A stretch of DNA of 64,000 nt, from the NCBI GenBank assembly GCA_045612305.1, contig JAZKYU010000056.1:1-64000 (forward strand). The letters run 5' to 3'. Shown in pieces: positions 7,796 to 15,282 of this stretch. Source of the stretch: HGM04593 sp045612305 (lineage in GTDB: Bacteria; Bacteroidota; Bacteroidia; Bacteroidales; Bacteroidaceae). The notes under the pieces are model-generated. The model was given only the letters and a program-made list of their open reading frames with translations. It had not been told where the DNA came from and did no database searches. A program made the translations under genes and the position numbers. Positions within the stretch are counted from its first letter, which is position 1. Each line of letters starts with the position of its first letter.

Positions 7796-8682
7796 AGTTC
7801 TATGTTTTGGGCACCTGTTGAGGGTGCAATTTTTTTAATCATACCTTGGAGCACTGCGCCGGGGCCACACTCTGTGAACGAGGTTGCGCCGTCGGCTATC
7901 ATCTGTTGCACGCTTGCTGTCCAGCGCACGGGCGATGTGAGTTGTGCTATGAGGTTGTTCTTAATCTCTTCGGGGTTGGTGTGGGGCTTTCCGTCGACAT
8001 TTTGGTAAACGGGGCAGCGAGGTGTGCTGAACGTTGTTGCCACGATAGCGGCCTCGAGCTCCTCTTGTGCGGGTTGCATAAGGGGTGAGTGGAAGGCGCC
8101 GCTCACAGCGAGGGGGAGGGCGCGTTTTGCACCTGCAGCCTTCATCGCTTCGCACGCTTTTTCTATACCTGCCTTGTCGCCCGATATTACAAGCTGCCCG
8201 GGGCAGTTGTAGTTGGCTGCTACCACGGTGTTGCCTCCTGCGCTGATCTCGGCGCATATGCGCTCAACCTCTTCGTCGGTGAGGGCAAGTATTGCAGCCA
8301 TAGTAGACTCTTGCGCCTCGCACGCTTTCTGCATAGCGAGCGCACGTTTGTACACAAGTTTAAGACCGTCTTCAAAAGAGATTGCGCCGGCGGCTGTAAG
8401 CGCCGAAAACTCTCCAAGTGAGTGACCTGCAACCATCTTGGGTGCAAACTCCTCGCCAAGAGCTATGGCCGACACTACCGAGTGGATGAACACTGCGGGC
8501 TGTGTAACTTTAGTCTGTTTGAGCTCCTCGTCGCTCCCTTCGAACATAATATCGGTTATGCGGAATCCTAAAATATCATTGGCCTTTTCGAATAGTTCTT
8601 TTGCAATGGGGTTGCTGTCGTACAGCTCTTTACCCATACCTTTGAATTGTGCTCCCTGACCGGGAAAAACAAAAGCTTTCAT
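7783..8682 (-). CDS. fabD: Malonyl-CoA:ACP transacylase
   Basis: The enzyme moves malonyl groups from CoA to acyl carrier protein for fatty acid synthesis. The 299-residue protein has the usual length and motifs: FPGQGAQFKGMG at the N-terminus, QPAVFIHS (about 61-68), GHSLGE with the active-site Ser at 88, and AFHSPLM with the catalytic His near 200. It is the first gene of a minus-strand run that continues through the amylase, DUF4919-like and mtgA genes. The promoter lies in the repeat-bearing divergent spacer. Confidence 0.96.
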   Translation of the reverse strand: MKAFVFPGQGAQFKGMGKELYDSNPIAKELFEKANDILGFRITDIMFEGSDEELKQTKVTQPAVFIHSVVSAIALGEEFAPKMVAGHSLGEFSALTAAGAISFEDGLKLVYKRALAMQKACEAQESTMAAILALTDEEVERICAEISAGGNTVVAANYNCPGQLVISGDKAGIEKACEAMKAAGAKRALPLAVSGAFHSPLMQPAQEELEAAIVATTFSTPRCPVYQNVDGKPHTNPEEIKNNLIAQLTSPVRWTASVQQMIADGATSFTECGPGAVLQGMIKKIAPSTGAQNIELCHA

Positions 8683-8735
8683 ATTTTATCTTTGTTTTTC
8701 AATAAATTTCTACTTGTTGTGAATTCTTCAAGAAA

Positions 8736-8761
8736 CAAAGATACTCTATTTTGCATTACAA
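8736..8761 (-). promoter_or_regulatory. Promoter of fabD
   Basis: On the minus strand TATCTTTG (8736-8743) matches the Bacteroidetes -7 box TAnnTTTG, with a TTG 15 bases further upstream (8759-8761), a little closer than usual. The box lies about 55 bases before the fabD ATG. Confidence 0.6.
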
Positions 8762-8823
8762 TCCTCGCCTTTTTTACCTTTTTTAAGTTAAATTGTGTGC
8801 TTCGCACATCTTTTTATGAAATA

Positions 8824-9000
8824 TTATAAGTAAAAACGATAGTTGTTATAAGTAAAAACGATAATCGAGCCTCGCTGCAGTATGGAAAAGAGTGTTATTT
8901 TTGCAAAGTGTTATAGGTGGAAGCGATGGCCGTTATAGGCGAGAACGATAGTTTAGCCTCGTCGTGGTTATAGAAAAGAGTTTTATTTTCACAAAGTTTT
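8824..9000. repeat. Degenerate ~87-bp tandem repeat with internal 22-bp doublets
   Basis: Two copies of a unit of about 87 bases begin at 8824 and 8911. Each unit starts with two copies, 22 bases apart, of TTATARG-n-AACGATA-like sequence (8824 and 8846; 8911 and 8933), continues with GAGCCTCG or TAGCCTCG, and ends with GGAAAAGAG or AGAAAAGAG then TTATTTTnnCAAAG. The copies have diverged by substitutions but keep spacing. The rest of 8683-9094 shows only the fabD promoter and a weak promoter for the transporter; no reading frame is convincing. Confidence 0.8.
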
Positions 9001-9044
9001 GTAAAAAATTAAGTGCTTGAACAAGCGAACCTGGCCCTGTTTTT

Positions 9045-9052
9045 TATCTTTC
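9045..9052 (+). promoter_or_regulatory. Possible -7 box for the DASS transporter
   Basis: TATCTTTC resembles TAnnTTTG with a last-base change and lies 43 bases before the ATG; the upstream TTG is 25 bases away, wider than usual. Confidence 0.3.
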
Positions 9053-9094
9053 CCACTGGCAGAAATATAATTAACCTAATAAAAATTATAAATT

Positions 9095-10597
9095 ATGTTC
9101 AAAATTTTTCCAGGCTTTAATATTTTGGAGAAAATCCAGAATGATAAGTCGCACAAAAGACAGAGAAAGTTGCCTGTCAGCACGTTGAAACTAATCCTTA
9201 TCGTTGCGGTTACCTTGGTGGTGGCTCTTCTTCCCACCGAAACATTCCACGAGTTGGGTCTCGAGGGCTTGACTGCTGTGCACCAGCGCATTATAGCTCT
9301 TTTTGTGTTTGCGGCGCTTATGTGGCTCACTGAAACAATGCCTTCGTGGGTGACATCGATGATTGTGGTGACTGTGATGCTTTTTACAGTTTCCACCAGT
9401 GCTTTTAACTTCCTGCGTCCCGAGGGTGGTGTAGGTCTTGTTCCCTTCAAGAGTATTTTTGCTTGTTTCTCGAACCCCACCATTATGCTCTTTATCGGTG
9501 GTTTCGTGCTTGCAATTGGAATGACCAAAGTGAAACTCGATGTGGCTCTTGCACGCGTGCTTTTGAAACCCTTCGGCACAAAGTCGGAAATTGTGCTTCT
9601 TGGTTTTATGCTTGTTACAGCAATATTCTCGGCGTTTGTGAGCAACACAGCCACAGCTGCTATGATGCTTGCTTTCCTGGGCCCGGTTTTGCGCTCACTG
9701 CCTGCCGATGGTAAAGGCCGCATAGCTCTTGCTCTTGCTATCCCCGTAGGTGCTAACCTTGGTGGTATGATAACCCCCATCGGAACACCTCCCAATATGA
9801 TTGCTCTCGACTATCTTGCATCGCAGGGTATGGGAATTTCTTTTGTCGACTGGACTATTAAAATGGCTCCTTTCGTAATTCTGCTCCTTTTTCTTGCTTG
9901 GTTGTTGCTTCGTTTCCTCTTCCCCTTTAAACAGAAGAACATCAAGATTGAGATTGAGGGTGACATAGCTTGGAACTACAAGACCTGGTCGGTTGTGATA
10001 GCCTTTGTTGTTACTATATTTATGTGGATGTTTGGTACCGATATGTGGGGTGTCGACACTAATGTTGTGGCTATGATACCTATTGCAATATTCTGCGCAA
10101 CCGGTATTCTCACACGTCGCGATCTTGAGGAAATAAACTGGAGCGTTTTGTGGATGGTTGCCGGTGGTTTTGCCCTTGGTGTAGCGTTGAACTACAGCGG
10201 TGGCGGCTCTGAGAGCTTGAGCAGCATCATTGTGAAGTCGGTTCCCTTTGATGCCTTCTCGCCCATTGTGGTGATGATTCTTGCCGGCCTCATTTGCTTT
10301 GGCTTCTCTAACTTTATCTCACACTCGGCAGCAACCTCTCTTTTGGTGCCTGTTCTTGGTGTGGTGGCAAGCGGTCTTGGCTCGGCTCTCGACGGAGTTG
10401 GTGGCCCGCAGGCTATGTTGGTGGGTATTGCAATCGCATCGTCGGTTTCAATGATTCTCCCCATCAGTACTCCTCCCAATGCTATCGCTCACTCAACAGG
10501 TTTCATAGAGCAGAAGGATATGATGACTGTGGGTATTATTGTTGGTGTTTTGGGCCTTGTTCTTGGATATGGAATGTTGATATTCATAGGTTTCTGA
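9095..10597 (+). CDS. DASS/SLC13 family sodium:anion symporter
   Basis: The 500-residue membrane protein has about twelve hydrophobic segments after a basic cytoplasmic N-terminus of about 30 residues. The two inverted family signatures are visible: SNTATAAMMLAFLGPV followed by GANLGGMITPIGTPPNMIALDYL (about 220-243), and SHSAATSLLVPVLG followed by SSVSMILPISTPPNAIAHSTG in the last quarter. These SNT and TPPN elements bind Na+ and the carboxylate or sulfate in this family. Dicarboxylate uptake is most likely; the substrate cannot be fixed from sequence. It is monocistronic, ending at a strong terminator. Confidence 0.9.
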   Translation: MFKIFPGFNILEKIQNDKSHKRQRKLPVSTLKLILIVAVTLVVALLPTETFHELGLEGLTAVHQRIIALFVFAALMWLTETMPSWVTSMIVVTVMLFTVSTSAFNFLRPEGGVGLVPFKSIFACFSNPTIMLFIGGFVLAIGMTKVKLDVALARVLLKPFGTKSEIVLLGFMLVTAIFSAFVSNTATAAMMLAFLGPVLRSLPADGKGRIALALAIPVGANLGGMITPIGTPPNMIALDYLASQGMGISFVDWTIKMAPFVILLLFLAWLLLRFLFPFKQKNIKIEIEGDIAWNYKTWSVVIAFVVTIFMWMFGTDMWGVDTNVVAMIPIAIFCATGILTRRDLEEINWSVLWMVAGGFALGVALNYSGGGSESLSSIIVKSVPFDAFSPIVVMILAGLICFGFSNFISHSAATSLLVPVLGVVASGLGSALDGVGGPQAMLVGIAIASSVSMILPISTPPNAIAHSTGFIEQKDMMTVGIIVGVLGLVLGYGMLIFIGF

Positions 10598-10614
10598 TAA
10601 TAACCAATAATTAT

Positions 10615-10652
10615 AAAAAATGTGCCACGCCTAAAAGTGTGGCACATTTTTT
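10615..10652 (+). terminator. Terminator after the DASS transporter
   Basis: TGTGCCAC (10621-10628) pairs with GTGGCACA (10639-10646), extended by six A residues on the left and six T residues on the right. Confidence 0.92.
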
Positions 10653-10687
10653 GTGCGTTTTTGAGTCGTTTTTTTTAAAATGTTTTG

Positions 10688-10717
10688 TTGTTTTGTGTGT
10701 CATACTGCTTATCTTTG
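10688..10717 (+). promoter_or_regulatory. Promoter of the LysR-family gene
   Basis: TTG (10688-10690), a 19-base spacer and TATCTTTG (10710-10717) give a close match to the Bacteroidetes promoter; the ATG follows 57 bases later. Confidence 0.7.
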
Positions 10718-10774
10718 TAGACTTAATTATTTGTTTCAGGAAACACACGGCTGTTTTTTTAATGGCGCAATTCT

Positions 10775-11680
10775 ATGGAGTTAAGACAATTGAAATATTT
10801 TGTAAAGAGTGCCGAGTATCTCAATTTTTCCGAGGCTGCAAAGCACCTGTATATAACGCAGAGCACCCTTTCGCAACAGATAAAACAACTCGAGTTCGAG
10901 CTTGGTTTTACGCTTTTTTTGCGTAACAGTCGTCATATATCGCTCACCGAAGCCGGCGAGGAGTTTCTCCCGTTTGCAAAGCGCACAATACAGGATGCCG
11001 AAGATAGCGTGCAGCGCCTAAACGACCTGCAGCACGTGAAAACAGGCACTCTGCGTGTGGGTGTTACATATAGCTTGAGTACGGTGCTCACCGAGGGACT
11101 TATGTCGTTTATGCGTTCCTTTCCGGGTATAAAACTCGAGGTGTGCTATAAAACCATGCAGGAGTTGTTACATCTTTTGCGTGAGCGTAAACTAGACTTT
11201 GTGCTATCCTATAAACCACTTATAGATGCACCCGACATAGAGGCAATGTCGCTATTTGATAACACGCTTGCCGTGGTTGTGGATAAAGAGCATCAGCTGG
11301 CGGCACGGCGTAAAGTAAAATTACACGAATTGCAGAATTACCATCTTGTGCTGCCCTCGGCTGGTTTGCAGGCGCGCAGTATGCTCGACCGCCTTATGGA
11401 GGGGAGAGATTTTAAACTAACCTCGCGCTTGGAACTTAACGAGACCAACATACTGCTGCAGATGGTATCGACAGGGACATACGCAACAATACTTTCGGCA
11501 TCGGCGGTGTTTGGTAACGCACGCTTCAAGGCTGTGCCCATCGACGAGCCGGGGAACGTGATGCAAGCCTCGCTTCTCACTCTCAAAGGTGCTTATCAAA
11601 AGGCTTCGGCACGCGAATTTATAAAGATATTGCTTGCTACAGAGGCCGTGGAGCGCCGCCTGATAAATTGGTTTGATTAA
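10775..11680 (+). CDS. LysR family transcriptional regulator
   Basis: The 301-residue protein has the standard length. Residues 1-60 are the winged helix-turn-helix (MELRQLKYFVKSAEYLNFSEAAKHL, then the recognition helix with STLSQQIKQLE and LFLRNSRHISLTEAG). From about residue 90 a periplasmic-binding-protein-like effector domain follows (TLRVGVTYSLSTVL...). Its neighbours are a DASS transporter upstream and an acyl-ACP thioesterase 23 bases downstream in the same direction, so it may be read together with the thioesterase. The effector is unknown. Confidence 0.9.
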   Translation: MELRQLKYFVKSAEYLNFSEAAKHLYITQSTLSQQIKQLEFELGFTLFLRNSRHISLTEAGEEFLPFAKRTIQDAEDSVQRLNDLQHVKTGTLRVGVTYSLSTVLTEGLMSFMRSFPGIKLEVCYKTMQELLHLLRERKLDFVLSYKPLIDAPDIEAMSLFDNTLAVVVDKEHQLAARRKVKLHELQNYHLVLPSAGLQARSMLDRLMEGRDFKLTSRLELNETNILLQMVSTGTYATILSASAVFGNARFKAVPIDEPGNVMQASLLTLKGAYQKASAREFIKILLATEAVERRLINWFD

Positions 11681-11703
11681 CATAACACACAATAAATGCT
11701 ATT

Positions 11704-12450
11704 ATGGTAGAAAAGTACAGCGTAATAAAGCGCATCCCAAGTTTCGATGTAGATTTGTCGGCAACACTAAAGCCGGCCTCTTTCTTGAACTATGCACAAG
11801 AAGCAGCAAACATACACGCCGACACGATAGGTGTTGGTTACGACTCTATGCACATAACACGCAAAGCGTGGGTGCTTGCTCGTATGCACGTAATTTTTCA
11901 CAAACTGCCCAAGTGGAGAGAGCACATAAATGTTCAGTCGTGGCACAAAGGCTCGGCCGGTTTTCAGTTCCTTCGCGATTTTGTTGTTTTCGACAAAGAG
12001 GGTAGTGAGAAACTTATCTCGGCCACAACATCGTGGTTGGTTATCGACATAGACACCCGCCGCCTCTCAAAGTACGACGATTTTGCCGACAACGAGGACA
12101 ACTGCATTAAGGAGGATGTCATAGCCGAGCAACCTGCAAAAATTACTATGCCCAAGGAGGCAACTCCCGAGCACGTTATGGACCACGCTGTAAACTACAG
12201 CGACCTCGACATGAACGCTCACGTGAACAACGTAAAATATACCGAGTGGGCTATGAACGCTTTGGAGCTCGACGTGGTTACCAACAAGCGTCTAAAAGAG
12301 CTTGTGATAAACTTTAACAACGAGGTTAAAGCGGGCGATGTTGTGGAGATTTATCGTTACAGCGAAACAGCAGAGGATGGCTCTATTATCTATTTTGTAG
12401 AGGGCAAGGTTGCCGGTAAGTCTTCTTTCATAGAGAAACTTGTTTTTTAA
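11704..12450 (+). CDS. Acyl-ACP thioesterase
   Basis: The 248-residue protein holds two hot-dog domains, as in the FatA/FatB-like bacterial family. The first carries FLNYAQEAANIHADTIGVGYDSM and KAWVLARMHVIFHKLPKWRE; the second starts near residue 160 with NYSDLDMNAHVNNVKYTEWAM, which includes the conserved Asn and His of the active site. It releases fatty acids from acyl carrier protein. The start lies 23 bases after the LysR stop. A leader hairpin and the exchanger gene follow, so a four-gene transcript through the M23 gene is possible. Confidence 0.9.
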   Translation: MVEKYSVIKRIPSFDVDLSATLKPASFLNYAQEAANIHADTIGVGYDSMHITRKAWVLARMHVIFHKLPKWREHINVQSWHKGSAGFQFLRDFVVFDKEGSEKLISATTSWLVIDIDTRRLSKYDDFADNEDNCIKEDVIAEQPAKITMPKEATPEHVMDHAVNYSDLDMNAHVNNVKYTEWAMNALELDVVTNKRLKELVINFNNEVKAGDVVEIYRYSETAEDGSIIYFVEGKVAGKSSFIEKLVF

Positions 12451-12471
12451 TTTTTTTTACTGATAAAAGGC

Positions 12472-12501
12472 TGCGCCACCGCACAAAATGTGGTGGTTGC
12501 G
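12472..12501 (+). other. RNA hairpin just upstream of the exchanger start
   Basis: CCACC (12476-12480) pairs with GGTGG (12492-12496), extended inward by GCA with TGT around a CAAAA loop and outward by CG/TTG-type pairs. No T run follows, so it does not look like a terminator. It ends 17 bases before the ATG of the Ca2+/Na+ exchanger gene. Confidence 0.5.
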
Positions 12502-12518
12502 CTGTATAAATAAATGTT

Positions 12519-13469
12519 ATGATACTTTCTGTTTTGAGCTTTGTGGCAGGCTTAGTGCTTGTAATTCTTGGTGCCGACTGGTTGACACAAGGCGCCTCGG
12601 GGCTTGCTCGTCGTTTCAAGATAAGCGAGCTTGTTATAGGCCTCACTATAGTGGCTTTGGGCACCTCTTTGCCCGAATTTGTAATAAGTGTAGGGGCTGC
12701 CATAAAGGGTAGCTCGGGTATAGCTTTGGGTAATATTGTGGGAAGCAATATTTTCAACAGCTTGCTAATCCTAGGCGTGGCGGCACTTATAGCTCCCATA
12801 AGGTTTTCCCCAAAAATGCAGTCGCGCGAAATACCCTTCAACCTGCTTGCATCGGTGGCACTGTTGCTCGTTTCGGGCAGTATGCTTGTGGGTGGTGCAC
12901 CAGGTGAGTATATAACTCGCTACGGCGGCCTTTTGCTGCTCTGTTTTCTTGCAGTGTTTGTGCGCTACACGTTCTCTATCCCATCGGACGACGATAACGA
13001 GGCTGTGGCACAAATGCCCGTGGGCAAGATTCTGGGGCTCATAGTTGTGGGCTTGTGTGCGCTCATCTTTGGTGGAAATATTTTTGTAGATGGGGCAACA
13101 GCTGTGGCACGTGCCTTCGGCTTGTCCGAGGCGGTTATTGGCATTACCATAGTATCGGCAGGAAGTTCTTTGCCCGAGCTTGCGGTGTCGGTTAACGCGG
13201 CGCGCAAAGGCAATGTGGGCATAGCGCTGGGCAATGTTCTTGGTAGTAACATACTGAACATATTCTTTATTCTCGGTTGCAGCGCTACCATCACTCCCAT
13301 CTTGCTCGACGGCTTCAGCTTTGTCGACTATTATGTTCTTCTTGCCTCTTCGCTTCTCATATATGTGGTTACGCGCTTCGGTGGCAAGAGCGTTATAACT
13401 CGCACCGAGGGTGCTGTGCTTGTTGCTGGCTACATAGCCTACACAACCTACCTTCTTTTAATAGCCTAA
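12519..13469 (+). CDS. Calcium/sodium antiporter, YrbG-like CaCA family
   Basis: The 316-residue membrane protein has two homologous halves of about five helices. Each half carries an alpha repeat: GTSLPEFVISVGAAIKGSSG with GNIVGSNIFNSLLILG in the first, and GSSLPELAVSVNAARKGNVG with GNVLGSNILNIFFILG in the second. The acidic and polar residues in G(T/S)SLPE and GN(I/V)(V/L)GSN coordinate the cations in this family. It probably exports Ca2+ against Na+ uptake. The M23 gene begins only three bases after its stop codon. Confidence 0.93.
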   Translation: MILSVLSFVAGLVLVILGADWLTQGASGLARRFKISELVIGLTIVALGTSLPEFVISVGAAIKGSSGIALGNIVGSNIFNSLLILGVAALIAPIRFSPKMQSREIPFNLLASVALLLVSGSMLVGGAPGEYITRYGGLLLLCFLAVFVRYTFSIPSDDDNEAVAQMPVGKILGLIVVGLCALIFGGNIFVDGATAVARAFGLSEAVIGITIVSAGSSLPELAVSVNAARKGNVGIALGNVLGSNILNIFFILGCSATITPILLDGFSFVDYYVLLASSLLIYVVTRFGGKSVITRTEGAVLVAGYIAYTTYLLLIA

Positions 13470-13472
13470 AGT

Positions 13473-14723
13473 ATGAGAAAGAGATTATTTATAGCTCTTG
13501 TTCTTGTGCTTGCAGCGGTGGGTGCGGCTCTTGTGGTTTTTGTACCTTCAACCCACAAAGTTGCTCACGATAGTTTGTCGCCCGATACAATTGTTCTGCA
13601 CCACGACACGCTCAAAAAGTATGGCTTGCCTATAGAGTTTTTCGACGTGAAGTACGACACTTTGCGCCCCCGTCGCACACTTGCCGACCTCTTGCACGGC
13701 CTAGGCTTTACAGCCCGACAAATATACGACCTCACGCAGTGTCCCGACACTGTTTTCGATGCACGCAGGTTGCGCCCCGGGCAAGTGTGTGCGCTCTTCT
13801 GCAGCAAAGACTCGCTTGCTACACCGCGCTATTTGGTCTACGAGGAGAACAAAAAAGAGTATGTAGTCTTCGACCTTGCCGACGGATACAAAGCTGTGCG
13901 TGGTAAAAACCCTGCAGAGTGGCGCGAGGGTGAGGTTGCCGGCGTGGTACAGTCGTCGCTATGGGCAGCGATGCAAGAGCGTGGAGCTTCGCCTCTCCTA
14001 GCTGTGCAGCTGTCACATATCTTCGGTTGGTCGGTCGACTTTTTTGGTATACAGCGTGGCGATGCGTTCCGCGTTATATATGCGCAAGAGTTTGTGGGCG
14101 GGGAGCCTGTGAACAACTATCGCATTTTGGCGGCATCGTTTTGTGCGTCCGACAGCACGGTCTATGCTATACCTTTTGAGCAAGAGGGCGAGGAACTGTT
14201 CTACAATATCGACGGCAACAGCCTCGAGGGTGCTTTCTTGAAGGCTCCTCTCGACTATTATCGCATATCGTCGCGTTTCTCGAATAACCGTTTTCACCCC
14301 GTGCTCAAACGCACGCGTGCGCATCACGGTGTCGACTATGCAGCTCCCACCGGTACCCCTGTCTATGCTATCGGTAGCGGTAAGGTTATCGCAAAAGCCT
14401 ATCAAGCGGGTGGTGGAGGCAATTATGTGAAAATACGCCACAACAGCGTCTATGTGACCACTTATATGCACCTGTCGCGTTTTGCAAAGGGACTGCAGGT
14501 GGGCGATGCGGTGAAGCAGAAACAGGTTATAGGCTATGTGGGCTCTACGGGTATATCTACCGGTCCTCACCTCGATTTTCGTGTGCACGAGAACGGGAAG
14601 CCCATAAACCCTCTCACAATAAAATCCCAACCCAAGAAGCCGGTGTCGGCCGAAAACAAGGCTGCCTTTAACATCTTGTGCGACTCGTTGGTCGCTCGGC
14701 TTGAACGTTTGCCGATAGAATGA
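13473..14723 (+). CDS. M23 family peptidoglycan peptidase-like protein (HxD variant)
   Basis: The 416-residue protein starts with a membrane anchor or uncleaved signal (residues 5-25), then a LysM- or OPG-like segment with LADLLHGLGFTARQIYDL (about 65-85) and a second periplasmic part. The M23 domain (about 280-385) has HHGVDY with the zinc-binding His and Asp, and TTYMHLSRF with the middle His. The final motif reads GPHLDFRV where active enzymes usually have HLH, so the third zinc ligand would be Asp instead of His. It may be an alternative zinc site or an inactive regulator of cell-wall hydrolases. Confidence 0.88.
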   Translation: MRKRLFIALVLVLAAVGAALVVFVPSTHKVAHDSLSPDTIVLHHDTLKKYGLPIEFFDVKYDTLRPRRTLADLLHGLGFTARQIYDLTQCPDTVFDARRLRPGQVCALFCSKDSLATPRYLVYEENKKEYVVFDLADGYKAVRGKNPAEWREGEVAGVVQSSLWAAMQERGASPLLAVQLSHIFGWSVDFFGIQRGDAFRVIYAQEFVGGEPVNNYRILAASFCASDSTVYAIPFEQEGEELFYNIDGNSLEGAFLKAPLDYYRISSRFSNNRFHPVLKRTRAHHGVDYAAPTGTPVYAIGSGKVIAKAYQAGGGGNYVKIRHNSVYVTTYMHLSRFAKGLQVGDAVKQKQVIGYVGSTGISTGPHLDFRVHENGKPINPLTIKSQPKKPVSAENKAAFNILCDSLVARLERLPIE

Positions 14724-14729
14724 AAAAAT

Positions 14730-14761
14730 ATAGCGGCTCGCCCCCTTGGGCGAGCCGCTAT
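14730..14761. terminator. Bidirectional terminator between M23 and DUF1573 genes
   Basis: A perfect 14-bp stem (14730-14743 with 14748-14761; ATAGCGGCTCGCCC on the left arm) lies between the converging genes, with an A run to the left and T-rich sequence to the right. Confidence 0.88.
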
Positions 14762-14782
14762 GCTTATATCTTTTTTCGTGAT

Positions 14783-15214
14783 TTATTCCTCAATCTCCAC
14801 GTTCTCTACAGGAGTTATCTTCGCCGGCAACATATCTCCTTTTATATACAGCTTTATCATCTCTTTCTTTGTGTTGCAGTGTACGGTGATGCTCTTGCGC
14901 ACATACCCCGGAGCCTTGTTCTTTCCGTTGTATGTTACAAATATTGTATCGCTCTTGCCGGGCATTGTGGGCGCAGTGCTGAAACTGCGCTCTGTGCAAC
15001 CACACGAGGTAAATACCTGGTGTATGTACAAAGGTACTTCGCCTGTGTTGGTGTATACAAACTGACACTTTATTATTGCGGTGTCGGCTGCAAACGTGCC
15101 CATGTCGTATGTGGTTGTGTCAAACTTTATGTCGGCAAGTTTCTTCTCGCTTTGAGCAAAAATGTTTATACCCATAAGGAGGAGAACAAGTGTTGCAAAT
15201 GTGCTTTTTTTCAT
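14783..15214 (-). CDS. Exported DUF1573 domain protein
   Basis: The 143-residue protein has a signal peptide (MKKSTFATLVLLLMGINIFAQ, cleavage about residue 21) followed by an Ig-like DUF1573 domain: FDTTTYDMGTFAADTAIIKCQFVYTNTGEVPLYIHQVFTSCGCTE, with the characteristic SCGC pair, and GKSDTIFVTYNGKNKAPGYVRKSITVHCN. The family is abundant in Bacteroidetes and of unknown role, probably in the periplasm. The gene stands alone, 70 bases downstream of relA in the same direction, with its own promoter box. Confidence 0.9.
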   Translation of the reverse strand: MKKSTFATLVLLLMGINIFAQSEKKLADIKFDTTTYDMGTFAADTAIIKCQFVYTNTGEVPLYIHQVFTSCGCTERSFSTAPTMPGKSDTIFVTYNGKNKAPGYVRKSITVHCNTKKEMIKLYIKGDMLPAKITPVENVEIEE

Positions 15215-15237
15215 AATACTTTAATTCTTTTACGCCG

Positions 15238-15245
15238 CGAAGATA
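15238..15245 (-). promoter_or_regulatory. -7 promoter box for the DUF1573 gene
   Basis: TATCTTCG on the minus strand, 24 bases before the ATG, is the same box found before clpC, lpxD, relA and the DPP IV-like gene. Confidence 0.55.
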
Positions 15246-15282
15246 GGCATAAAATCCCTAAATTACCTTATAAAAACTCTTT

